Made by a program: the position numbers and the translations under genes | The notes under the pieces: generated by a model | The model's database searches: none | Told to the model about the DNA's origin: nothing | Seen by the model: the letters and a program-made list of their open reading frames with translations, nothing else | Shown here: positions 52,801 to 63,852 of the stretch, piece after piece | Layout: every line of letters begins with the position of its first letter | Numbering within the stretch: the stretch's first letter is position 1 | Assembly (NCBI RefSeq): GCF_003626645.1 | Contig: NZ_RBAM01000003.1 | Location: forward strand, 558,001 to 622,000 | Length of the DNA stretch: 64,000 bases | Direction: 5' to 3' | Source of the DNA: Streptomyces klenkii | Lineage (GTDB): Bacteria; Actinomycetota; Actinomycetes; Streptomycetales; Streptomycetaceae

Positions 52801-52874
52801 TCGGCCTGTCGTAATCCTCCCCCATCGTTGATCGTTGGTCCGTACGGTCCCGACCGCGAGGGGGAGAACCGAAC

Positions 52875-54125
52875 ATGCCGATCAGCCGCAGACTGCTCTT
52901 GGCCGGGGGTGCGGGCATCGCACTGACCGGGTGCGGGTCCAATACGGGGCGCGGCGGGGAGGAGGGGCCGGGCCGGCCCCGGCTCTCCCACTGGTACCAC
53001 CAGTACGGCGAGCCGGGCACGCGGCAGGCGGTGGGCCGGTACGCCGCCGCGTACAAGGACGCCGCCGTGCGGATCGAGTGGCGGCCCGGGAACTACGACC
53101 AGCAGACCGCCGCCGCCCTGCTGACGGACTCCGGGCCGGACGTCTTCGAGGTGGCCGGCCCGACGATCGAGCAGATCCAGGCCGGCCAGGTGACCGACCT
53201 GACCGGCCTGCTGAAGGACGTCAAGGGCGAATTCGACCCCGTGATCCTCGCGCCCCGGACCTACCGGGACCGCGTCTGGGGCATCCCCCAGCTCGTCGAC
53301 ACCCAGCTGCTCTACTACCGCAGGAGCATGCTGGACGCGGCGGGCGTGCGGCCGCCGCAGTCGCTGGACGAGCTCGTGGACGCCGCCCGGCGGCTGACGC
53401 GCAAGGACGTCAAGGGGTTCTTCCTGGGCAACTCCGGCGGCGCGGGCGCCCTGGGCGGCACGCCGCTGTACGCGGCCGGGCTGTCCCTCGTCACCCCCGG
53501 CGGAGAGGTGGGCTTCGACGACCCGGCCGCGGCGCGCACCCTCGGCAAGCTGCGCCGGTTCCACACCGACGGCTCGCTGCTGCTGGGCGCGCCCACCGAC
53601 TGGTTCAACCCGGCGGCCTTCACCCAGGGGCTGGCCGCGATGCAGTGGTGCGGGCTGTGGGCGCTGCCGCAGGTGCAGAAGGCCCTCGGGGACGACTTCG
53701 GGGTGCTGCCCTTCCCACCGGACGGCCCGGCCGGGCGGCCGTCCGTGCCCGTGGGCGCGTGGGCGGCGGCCGTCAGCAGCCGCAGCGCGCACCGGGAGGC
53801 GGCCGAGGCGTACGTGAAGTGGCTGTGGGTCGAGCGCACCGACTTCCAGGAGGACTTCGCACAGTCCTACGGGCTGCACATCCCCGCCCGCGCCTCCCTC
53901 ACCGCCCGGGCCGGCCGGCTGAAGTCCGGGGCGGCCGCGGAGGCCGTGCGCTTCACCAAGGAACACGGCTACGCACAGCCCCTTTTGTGGACGGCAGCGA
54001 GTCAAACCGCCTATCTGGATGCCCTCACTCGCATCATCCGGGAGGGCGCCGACCCCGGCGGCGAGCTCAAGGCGGTGGTGCGCAAGGCGAGCGCCGAGCT
54101 GCACCGCGTACGGAGCCGCGGCTGA
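52875..54125 (+). CDS. Sugar ABC transporter substrate-binding lipoprotein
   Basis: 416 residues. Signal peptide SRRLLLAGGAGIALTGCGSN with lipobox LTGC (Cys near residue 20) and an Arg-Arg pair, so possibly Tat-exported and lipid-anchored. Family 1 extracellular binding fold (YHQYGEPGTRQAVGRYAAAY; GPDVFEVAGPTIEQ; MQWCGLWALPQVQKALG). GGGGGAG lies 8 nt before the ATG. First gene of a three-gene operon with two permeases; likely ligand an oligosaccharide or glycoside. Confidence 0.92.
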   Translation: MPISRRLLLAGGAGIALTGCGSNTGRGGEEGPGRPRLSHWYHQYGEPGTRQAVGRYAAAYKDAAVRIEWRPGNYDQQTAAALLTDSGPDVFEVAGPTIEQIQAGQVTDLTGLLKDVKGEFDPVILAPRTYRDRVWGIPQLVDTQLLYYRRSMLDAAGVRPPQSLDELVDAARRLTRKDVKGFFLGNSGGAGALGGTPLYAAGLSLVTPGGEVGFDDPAAARTLGKLRRFHTDGSLLLGAPTDWFNPAAFTQGLAAMQWCGLWALPQVQKALGDDFGVLPFPPDGPAGRPSVPVGAWAAAVSSRSAHREAAEAYVKWLWVERTDFQEDFAQSYGLHIPARASLTARAGRLKSGAAAEAVRFTKEHGYAQPLLWTAASQTAYLDALTRIIREGADPGGELKAVVRKASAELHRVRSRG

Positions 54126-55054
54126 TGCCCGCGGCCCCGCGCCGCCTCCCCGCCGCCCGGCAGCGGCACCGCGCGCTGTGGTTCTGGGCCTTCGTGGGCC
54201 CCTTCGCCGCGGGGCTCGCCCTCTTCACCTACGTACCGCTCGCCTGGAGCGTGTACCTGAGCTTCTTCGACGCCCACAACACCGTCTCCCCCACCGAGTT
54301 CGTCCGGCTGGACAACTACGCGACGCTGCTGGCCGACGCCTCCTTCCGCTCCTCGCTCGTGACCTTCGCGGTCTTCAGCGCCTTCATCGTGCCGGCCACG
54401 TACGCGCTGTCCCTGGGGCTGGCGCTCGCGGTCAACCGGCTGCGCGCGGGCCGGGCGTTCTTCCGGTCGGTCTTCTTCCTCCCCACGGCGTGCAGCTACG
54501 TCGTGGCGGCCACGGTGTGGAAGCTGTCGGTGTTCAACGGAGTGCGCTTCGGGCTGGCCAACACCGTCCTCGGCTGGTTCGGGGCCGAGCCGGTGGCCTG
54601 GCTGGCCTCCACCGACCCGCCCTGGTACTGGCTGGTCATCATCACCGTACGGCTGTGGCTCCAGGCGGGGTTCTACATGGTGCTGTTCCTGGCCGGCCTC
54701 CAGCGCATCCCGCCGCGGCTGTACGAGGCGGCGGCCCTGGACGGCGCCCGGCCCGGCTGGCAGACCTTCCGCCACATCACGTTCCCGGCGCTGCGCAGCA
54801 CCTCGGTGGCCGTGGTGCTGCTGCTGATCATCAACGCCTTCCAGGCGTTCGACGAGTTCTACAACCTGCTGTCGGACCAGCGCGGCTACCCGCCCTACGC
54901 CCGGCCGCCGCTGGTCCACCTGTACTACCTCGCCCTCGGCCAGGGGCAGGACCTGGGGCTGGGCAGTGCCGGGGCGGTGCTGCTGGCGCTGATCATCGCC
55001 GTGGTGACGGTCGTGCAGGCCCGCTGGTCGGGCCTCGGCCGGAGAGAGGACTGA
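54125..55054 (+). CDS. Sugar ABC transporter permease (first)
   Basis: 309 residues, six membrane helices of the MalF/UgpA type; EAA loop YEAAALDGARPGWQTFRHIT. The ATG overlaps the upstream stop (TGATG), so the two are co-translated. Pairs with the permease at 55059 to form the membrane channel. Confidence 0.93.
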   Translation: MPAAPRRLPAARQRHRALWFWAFVGPFAAGLALFTYVPLAWSVYLSFFDAHNTVSPTEFVRLDNYATLLADASFRSSLVTFAVFSAFIVPATYALSLGLALAVNRLRAGRAFFRSVFFLPTACSYVVAATVWKLSVFNGVRFGLANTVLGWFGAEPVAWLASTDPPWYWLVIITVRLWLQAGFYMVLFLAGLQRIPPRLYEAAALDGARPGWQTFRHITFPALRSTSVAVVLLLIINAFQAFDEFYNLLSDQRGYPPYARPPLVHLYYLALGQGQDLGLGSAGAVLLALIIAVVTVVQARWSGLGRRED

Positions 55055-55058
55055 CGAC

Positions 55059-55895
55059 GTGGACGACGCCCTCGTACGCACCGGGCGGGCCCTGCGGCTG
55101 ATGCTGCTGACGGCCCTCGCCGTGCTGTTCCTCATCCCCTTCTACCTGCTGGTGCGCGGCGGCCTGGCCTCCGAGGAGGAGATCACCGCACCCGGCTGGA
55201 CGCTCTTCCCCGCCGGCCCGCACTGGTCGAACGTGCGCGAGCTGTTCACCGACCCGGACGTGCCGATGGCCCGGGCCCTGCTGAACTCCTCGCTGATCGC
55301 GGTGGCCACCACGCTGGGCACGCTGCTGCTGGCCTCGCTCGCGGGCTACGGGCTGGCCCGCATCCCCTACCGGCACGCCGACGCCGTCTTCTACGCGATC
55401 CTGGGCACCCTGCTGGTGCCGGCGGCGGTCACGTTCGTGCCGTCGTTCGTGCTGGTGTCGTCGCTGGGCTGGGTCTCCAGCCTGCGCGGGCTGATCGTGC
55501 CGACGCTCTTCAGCGCCTTCGCGTGCTTCGTCTTCCGCCAGTACTTCCTGGGCTTCCCGCGGGAGCTGGAGGACGCGGCGCAGGTGGACGGGCTGGGGTA
55601 CTGGCGCACGTACTGGCGGGTCGTGGTGCCCAACTCCCGGCCCGTCTTCGCGGCCGTGGGCACGATCGTCTTCATCGGGGCGTGGAACGCGTTCCTGTGG
55701 CCGCTGGTGATCGGGCAGGGCCGCGACTCGTGGACGGTGCAGGTGGCCCTGTCGACGTTCACCACGGCCCAGACCGTCCAGATCCACGAGCTGTTCGTCG
55801 CGGCCGCCGTCTCGATCCTCCCGCTGCTGCTCGTCTTCCTGCTCTTGCAGCGCTACATCGTGGCGGGCGTGGAGCGCTCGGGGATCGACGACTGA
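55059..55895 (+). CDS. Sugar ABC transporter permease (second)
   Basis: 278 residues, six helices of the MalG/UgpE type; EAA loop LEDAAQVDGLGYWRTYWRVV. GTG start 4 nt after the previous stop. No ATPase gene follows; as in many Streptomyces sugar importers the shared MsiK-type ATPase encoded elsewhere probably energises it. The last 43 nt overlap the 3' end of the convergent regulator gene. Confidence 0.92.
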   Translation: MDDALVRTGRALRLMLLTALAVLFLIPFYLLVRGGLASEEEITAPGWTLFPAGPHWSNVRELFTDPDVPMARALLNSSLIAVATTLGTLLLASLAGYGLARIPYRHADAVFYAILGTLLVPAAVTFVPSFVLVSSLGWVSSLRGLIVPTLFSAFACFVFRQYFLGFPRELEDAAQVDGLGYWRTYWRVVVPNSRPVFAAVGTIVFIGAWNAFLWPLVIGQGRDSWTVQVALSTFTTAQTVQIHELFVAAAVSILPLLLVFLLLQRYIVAGVERSGIDD

Positions 55896-56887
55896 GGCGC
55901 CCTCTGCGCGAGCTGCGTCGTCTTGTGGCCGCCGCGCAGGAGGGCCGCGCCCAGGGGCGTGAGGGTGTGCATCACCGCGCTGCCGTTGCGCAGCGTCAGG
56001 ACCAGGCCCGCCTCGCGCAGGACGCCCGCGTGCTGGCTGGCCGAGGCCGCGGACACGCCGACGCGGCGGGCGAGCTCGCTGGTGGTGCAGCCGCCGCCGA
56101 TGGAGCCGAGGACCGCCGAGCGGGTGTGCCCGACGAGCTTGCCGAGCGAGCGCGGAGCGGTCTGCACGGCGGGCGCGGACTCCGACATGTGCCGGGCGGG
56201 GTAGACGAGGACCGGCGTGAGGTCGGGGTCCCGGTAGGTGACGGGCGTGCGCCGGCAGAAGAAGGAGGGAACCAGCAGCAGCCCGCGGCCGTTGAGGTGG
56301 ACGTCGCGGTCCACGGGGTAGTCGGCCTCCAGGACCGGGGCGCGCCAGCGCATCATGGGCGGCAGCGAGGAGAGCAGGGCGTCCGCGCCGCCGTCCAGCA
56401 GGGCCCGGCCGCGCACGGCGCGATCGGCCTCGATCTGGGCCTGGATGTGCTGCCAGTAGGGTGCTATCGCGGCCTCGTGGTAGGCCTGGAGCGCTCCGGT
56501 GAGCTTGGCGAAGGCCCGGTCGTCCCCCTCGGCCATGGATCGTATCCAAGCGGGGAGCGTCCGGGCGGTGGGGAGCCGGCCGAGCTCGCGGTGCACCCGC
56601 TCGCCCGGCGTCTCGCGCAGGGCCTGCATGCCGGAGTCGAGTCCGAGTACCCCTTCGGGGGGTGTGAGGAAGTCCGGAAAATACCCGCGGGAAGGCACCA
56701 GCGGGGCGAGAAGCCGAGTTTCACCATTCAACCTGGCCCGGGTTTCCGAGCGCCAATCCCCGAAGATCGACTCGCCTTGTTTGTCCCGGAGCCGGTGGAG
56801 GCTCAATACGGTTTCCCAGAGTGCGTCCGGGTCTCCGGCCAGGCGCAACCGGGCCAGATCGAGTCCAGTGAAATGGACGCGCAGCAC
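55853..56887 (-). CDS. Winged-helix (ArsR-like) transcriptional regulator
   Basis: 344 residues. A large N-terminal domain typical of a Streptomyces family beginning MLRVHFTGLDLARLRLAG, and a C-terminal winged helix (GCTTSELARRVGVSAASASQ, HAGVLREAGLVLTLRNG). GTG 56887 is chosen because the family usually starts there and GGGGG lies 4 nt upstream; an ATG at 56941 would add 18 residues. Its position does not prove control of the convergent ABC operon. Confidence 0.8.
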   Translation of the reverse strand: MLRVHFTGLDLARLRLAGDPDALWETVLSLHRLRDKQGESIFGDWRSETRARLNGETRLLAPLVPSRGYFPDFLTPPEGVLGLDSGMQALRETPGERVHRELGRLPTARTLPAWIRSMAEGDDRAFAKLTGALQAYHEAAIAPYWQHIQAQIEADRAVRGRALLDGGADALLSSLPPMMRWRAPVLEADYPVDRDVHLNGRGLLLVPSFFCRRTPVTYRDPDLTPVLVYPARHMSESAPAVQTAPRSLGKLVGHTRSAVLGSIGGGCTTSELARRVGVSAASASQHAGVLREAGLVLTLRNGSAVMHTLTPLGAALLRGGHKTTQLAQRAPQSSIPERSTPATM

Positions 56888-57543
56888 CAAACCCCCACAT
56901 GAGACATCCGCAACCACCCCCCGCTCACTGAGTATGCACACCGATACGAGCTGTTACCACGCCCTTTTGGCCACAGTTGAAAGGACTCGCGGGGAACGTG
57001 GGGGAAGCGAAATGCTATTCACGCACTCGGGGCCGCACCCCGCTCGTTCCCGTGGGGGGTGGCGAGCGAAAAAGCGGCCGCTGAGTATGCGAGTTGCCGC
57101 CCGAGCCGATGCGGGCGGCAACAACTCCCGGTGGGGGAGTAAAGAGGGGCGGCGCTCCCGCACGAGCGCCGCCCCTTCGCCCTGTCCGGCACAGGGAAGC
57201 CACAGGTCGGGCACATCTCGGGCGCAGGATCACCACAGGATGACCACGCCCCGGTAACTCCGGCGTCATGTGCCGGAGACACTGCCGCCTCATCGCGCGC
57301 CTCACGGGCCCCATGACGGCGGCGTTTTCCAGCCACCGGGGTTCCGGGTGAAGGGGGCCGCGGGGGCCTTGGTCCGTACCGTTCGGTCCGTGTGGAGCGA
57401 GGGCGATCAGCCGAAGTGAGGGAACGGCCGAAGCGAAGGGGCCGCCGAAGTGAAGGGGCGGCCCCCCGCACGGGTGCCGCCCCTTCGAGGTGCTGGAGCC
57501 GCCGCCGGGGCTGAGGGTCGGGGTTCGCCCGGGCGGCGGCTCC
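56888..57543. other. Hairpin- and repeat-rich gap without a recognised gene
   Basis: About 650 nt. Three long hairpins: 57093-57122 (11-bp stem GTTGCCGCCCG), 57145-57176 (13-bp stem AGGGGCGGCGCTC, loop CCGCAC) and 57452-57486 (11-bp stem GAAGGGGCGGC, 13-nt loop that pairs internally). Between the last two lies a 17-bp-period repeat CCGAAG(T/C)GA(A)GGG at 57411, 57428 and 57445. A 27-codon frame (57268-57351) beginning MCRRHC is possible but unsupported. Confidence 0.7.
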
Positions 57544-57579
57544 GCCGCGCCGGCCCGGTTCGTGCCGGGCCGGCGCGGC
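57544..57579. terminator. Terminator of ppdK
   Basis: Perfect 15-bp stem GCCGCGCCGGCCCGG and complement around loop TTCGTG, 7 nt downstream of the ppdK stop (minus strand). Confidence 0.88.
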
Positions 57580-57586
57580 AGCCGCG

Positions 57587-60304
<2,718 letters not shown>

Positions 60305-60715
60305 GGGACTCGACTCCTCACTGGGGTCCCCCCGTACACAGTTGGGGGAAGGCGTGCTCAAACGTGCTGACGGCGGGGAGCGTACCCAGATCGAAGGCTT
60401 ATGAGGAGGTCCACCCCCCGGCCATATGGGCGTAACCGCCTGTCAGCCAGCAGATCGAAAGTCACGCCCCGGTAAAGGGTCCGGAAGCCGCTTGTTCGAC
60501 TTCTGAAGACAGAATGACAAACAGAAGTCGCCGCATCACGGAGCGTCGATCAAATGGCGGGCATGGGGCCAAGTCGTGAACGCAAGAGGGGTGGCACGCA
60601 GTGCCACCCCTCAAGAGATGCACCCCCATGTATACCGCTCATCTGAGCGGACTACTGATCAGGGGTGGCGAGAATCACGCCGCCGGGCGACGCCCCGGAC
60701 GCCGCATCTGACGCA
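60305..60715. other. Gap between ppdK and dus with hairpins
   Basis: 410 nt that include the ppdK promoter region. No gene seen. Two features stand out: the hairpin GAGGGGTGGCAC-GCA-GTGCCACCCCTC at 60586-60612 and the dyad CCGCTCA-TC-TGAGCGG at 60635-60650. The first may terminate dus (minus strand, about 100 nt downstream of its stop) or belong to a small RNA. Confidence 0.6.
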
Positions 60716-61858
60716 TCAGCCGCCCGACGTGTCGAGCTCGGCGTCCGCACTGACGGCCGCGCAGTCGTACGGGTCGTTCAGCCAGCCGTCCGGCAGCACC
60801 ACACGGTTGCGTCCCGACGTGCGGCCGCGGGGGCCATCGGCGCCGACCGGCCAGGGCTGGTCCAGGTCGAGCTCGCTCAAGTGAGCGCCGAGCTCGTCCA
60901 GGGACGAGGCGATCGCCAGCTTCTTGCGCATCTCCGAGCCGACGGAGAAGCCCTTGGTGTACCAGGCCACGTGCTTGCGGAAGTCGATGACGCCGCGCTC
61001 CTCGCTCTCCAGCCACTCGCCGAGGAGCGTCGCGTGGCGCACCATCACGGCGGCCACCTCGCGCATCGTGGGCGCGGCGGGGGCGCCGCCGCCCTCGAAG
61101 GCCGTGACGAGGTCGCCGAAGAGCCAGGGGCGGCCGAGGCAGCCGCGGCCGACGACCACGCCGTCGCAGCCGGTCTCGCGCATCATCCGCACGGCGTCCT
61201 CCGCCGACCAGATGTCGCCGTTCCCGAGCACGGGGATCTCCGGCACGGTCTCCTTCAGGCGGGCTATGGCCTCCCAGTCGGCGGTGCCGCCGTAGTGCTG
61301 GGCGGCCGTGCGGCCGTGCAGGGCGATGGCCGTGACACCCTCCTCGACGGCGATCCGGCCGGCGTCGAGGTAGGTGATGTGATCGTCGTCGATGCCCTTG
61401 CGCATCTTCATGGTGACGGGGAGGGAGCCGGCGTTGCCGACGGCCTCGCGCAGGATCGAGCGGAGCAGGTTGCGCTTGAACGGGAGCGCCGAGCCGCCGC
61501 CCTTGCGGGTGACCTTGGGGACGGGGCAGCCGAAGTTGAGGTCGATGTGGTCGGCCAGGCCCTCGTCCACGATCATGCGGACGGCCTTGCCGACGGTGAC
61601 CGGGTCGACGCCGTAGAGCTGGATCGACCGGGGCTTCTCGGTGCCGTCGAAGTGGATCAGACGCATGGTCTTGGCGTCGCGCTCGACCAGGGCCCTGGTG
61701 GTGATCATCTCGCTGACGAACAGCCCCTTGCCGCCCGAGAACTCTCGGCACAGCGTACGGAAGGGCGCGTTCGTGATGCCCGCCATGGGGGCGAGGACCA
61801 CCGGCGGCCACACGGTGTGCGGGCCGATCTGGAGCGGCGTGGCGGAGTCATGCGTCAT
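60716..61858 (-). CDS. tRNA-dihydrouridine synthase
   Basis: FMN-dependent enzyme that reduces uridines in the tRNA D-loop, 380 residues (DusB-like). Barrel motifs: VVLAPMAGITNAPFRTLCRE, HIDLNFGCPVPKVTRKGGGS with catalytic Cys, TMKMRKGIDDDHITYLD, ALHGRTAAQHYGG, PVLGNGDIWSAEDA. C-terminal helical tRNA-binding part. Start ATG 61858: GACAAT, 6 nt upstream, may be the -10 of a leaderless message. Divergent from the exporter-MarR operon. Confidence 0.94.
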   Translation of the reverse strand: MTHDSATPLQIGPHTVWPPVVLAPMAGITNAPFRTLCREFSGGKGLFVSEMITTRALVERDAKTMRLIHFDGTEKPRSIQLYGVDPVTVGKAVRMIVDEGLADHIDLNFGCPVPKVTRKGGGSALPFKRNLLRSILREAVGNAGSLPVTMKMRKGIDDDHITYLDAGRIAVEEGVTAIALHGRTAAQHYGGTADWEAIARLKETVPEIPVLGNGDIWSAEDAVRMMRETGCDGVVVGRGCLGRPWLFGDLVTAFEGGGAPAAPTMREVAAVMVRHATLLGEWLESEERGVIDFRKHVAWYTKGFSVGSEMRKKLAIASSLDELGAHLSELDLDQPWPVGADGPRGRTSGRNRVVLPDGWLNDPYDCAAVSADAELDTSGG

Positions 61859-61890
61859 GGCTCCATTGTCGCGTACCGCCACCGGGCATT

Positions 61891-61927
61891 TAGTTGTACT
61901 CTTTAAATCATTGGAGATGTACAACTA
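61891..61927. promoter_or_regulatory. Long dyad controlling the exporter-MarR operon
   Basis: Perfect 9-bp arms TAGTTGTAC (61891-61899) and GTACAACTA (61919-61927) separated by 19 nt of AT-rich DNA. The left arm includes a TTGTAC -35-like box (61894-61899). It lies 34 nt before the exporter start and about 35 nt upstream of dus. Likely MarR operator (two half-sites two helical turns apart). Confidence 0.65.
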
Positions 61928-61960
61928 CTTGTTGTGCGCCCGCACCCCAGGGGGTCCCTA

Positions 61961-63388
61961 GTGCCCGAGCTCTCCCGGCGCCGCCGGATGCTGATCCTCG
62001 CCATCTGCTGCACGAGCCTGCTGATGGTGAGCCTCGACAACACGATCCTCAACGTGGCGCTGCCGTCCATGCAGCGCGAGCTGCACGCCTCGGTCCCCGG
62101 CCTGCAATGGACGATCGACGCCTACACCGTCGTCATGGCCTCGCTGCTGATGCTCGCCGGCTCGACCGCCGACCGGCTGGGCCGCCGCCGCGTCTTCCAG
62201 GCCGGGCTGGTGCTCTTCACCGCCGGATCCGTGCTGTGCAGCCTCGCGCCGGGGCTCGGCTGGCTGGTCGTCTTCCGCATGGTGCAGGCCGTGGGCGGTT
62301 CGATGCTCAACCCCGTCGCCATGTCGATCATCACGAACACCTTCACCGACCCCCGCGAGCGGGCCCGCGCGATAGGCGTGTGGGGCGGCGTCGTCGGCAT
62401 CAGCATGGCGGCGGGGCCGGTCATCGGCGGGGCGCTCGTCGAGACCACCGGCTGGCGGGCCATCTTCTGGATCAACCTGCCGGTGGGGCTGGCCGCGCTC
62501 GCGATGACCGCCCGGTACGTGCCCGAGTCCCGCGCGCCCCGGCCGCGCCGCCCTGACCCCGTCGGCCAGCTGCTGATGATCACGCTGCTCGGCTCGCTCA
62601 CGTACGGGATCATCGAGGGCTCCGCGGCGGGCTGGGACTCGCCCCTGATCCTCGGCTGCTTCGCCGCCGCCGGCTGCGCGCTGGCCGCCTTCACCGCCTA
62701 CGAGCGGCGGCGCCCCGAGCCGCTGATCGAGCCGCGGCTCTTCCGCAGCGCGCCCTTCAGCGGGGCCACGGTCGTGGCGGTGTCCGCCTTCGCGGCGCTC
62801 GGCGGCTTCCTCTTCCTCAACACGCTGTACTTGCAGAACGAGCGGGGCCTGTCCGCCCTGGACGCGGGCCTGTACATGCTGCCCATGGCCGTCATGTGCC
62901 TGGTCTTCGCGCCGCTGTCGGGCCGGCTCGTGGGGGCCCGCGGGCCGCGGCTGCCGCTGGTGCTCGCGGGGGTGGCGATGACGGCGAGCGGCCTGCTCGT
63001 GGCCCTGAGCGGCGCGGGCACCTCCGCCGGCTCCTCCGACGTGCTGCTCCTGTCCGCGTACGTCCTCTTCGGCATCGGCTTCGGGCTCGTGAACGCGCCC
63101 ATCACCAACACGGCCGTCTCCGGCCTGCCCCGCTCCCGGGCCGGCGTCGCCGCCGCCGTCGCCTCGACCAGCCGGCAGGTCGGCAGCTCGCTGGGCGTCG
63201 CGGTGATCGGCGCGGCGGTCGCGGCGGGGATGCGGGAGACGGGCTGGTGGATCGTCACGGGGTGCGGCGCGGCCGTCCTCGTGGTCGGTACGATCACCAC
63301 CGGCCGCTGGGCCGCCCGGACCGCCGAGCGGGCCGCGGCCCGTACCGGCCTCTCCTCCGAGCAGAGCAGGATCCCGGTGACACGATGA
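61961..63388 (+). CDS. DHA2-family MFS drug exporter
   Basis: 475-residue 14-TM efflux permease. DHA2 motifs: SLDNTILNVALPSMQREL in TM1, GSTADRLGRRRVFQAG after TM3, GPVIGGALVETTGWRAIFWI around TM5. GTG 61961 is chosen because AGGGGGT lies 6 nt upstream; a GTG at 61934 is possible. ATGA overlap with the MarR gene downstream makes an exporter-regulator operon. Confidence 0.92.
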   Translation: MPELSRRRRMLILAICCTSLLMVSLDNTILNVALPSMQRELHASVPGLQWTIDAYTVVMASLLMLAGSTADRLGRRRVFQAGLVLFTAGSVLCSLAPGLGWLVVFRMVQAVGGSMLNPVAMSIITNTFTDPRERARAIGVWGGVVGISMAAGPVIGGALVETTGWRAIFWINLPVGLAALAMTARYVPESRAPRPRRPDPVGQLLMITLLGSLTYGIIEGSAAGWDSPLILGCFAAAGCALAAFTAYERRRPEPLIEPRLFRSAPFSGATVVAVSAFAALGGFLFLNTLYLQNERGLSALDAGLYMLPMAVMCLVFAPLSGRLVGARGPRLPLVLAGVAMTASGLLVALSGAGTSAGSSDVLLLSAYVLFGIGFGLVNAPITNTAVSGLPRSRAGVAAAVASTSRQVGSSLGVAVIGAAVAAGMRETGWWIVTGCGAAVLVVGTITTGRWAARTAERAAARTGLSSEQSRIPVTR

Positions 63389-63819
63389 CCGCGCACGACA
63401 CACACGCCGCGACGGCCGAGCGCGCCTGGGGGCAGCTGCGGGAGATCGTCCTCGGCGGCAACGAACGCCGCAAGGAGGTCGTCGACGCGCTCGGCATGAG
63501 CTTCTTCCGCATCAAGGCCCTGCGGCGCATCGCCCGCGGCCCGCTCACCCTCCGCGAGCTCGCCGAGCAGCTGCTGACGGACCGCCCGTACGCGACGCTG
63601 GTCGTGGACGACCTGGCGGGCCGCGGCCTGGTCGAGCGCACCGCGAACCCGGCGGACCGCCGCTCGAAGATCGTCTCGGCCACCCCGGCGGGCGAGGAGC
63701 TGGCGGCCCGCGCGGAACGGATCCTGGGCTCGCCGCCGCCGGCCCTGCTGGCGCTGCCGGCGGAGGATCTGGCGGCCTTGGAACGCATCACGTCGAGGCT
63801 GGCGGGCGGGGGCTCGTAG
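63385..63819 (+). CDS. MarR-family regulator of the exporter operon
   Basis: 144-residue winged-helix protein. HTH LTLRELAEQLLTDRPYATLV, then wing GLVERTANPADRRSKIVSAT. Translationally coupled to the exporter (4-nt ATGA overlap). Probably binds the dyad at 61891-61927 and represses the operon until a drug-like ligand binds. Confidence 0.92.
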   Translation: MTAHDTHAATAERAWGQLREIVLGGNERRKEVVDALGMSFFRIKALRRIARGPLTLRELAEQLLTDRPYATLVVDDLAGRGLVERTANPADRRSKIVSATPAGEELAARAERILGSPPPALLALPAEDLAALERITSRLAGGGS

Positions 63820-63852
63820 CGCGGGCGCCCCGCCCCGGACAGGCGGAGCCGC

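Noticed and set aside
57268..57351. 27-codon frame beginning MCRRHC
   Set aside because: Cys-rich leader peptides occur before sulfur genes, but nothing relevant follows on that strand and no ribosome site is seen.
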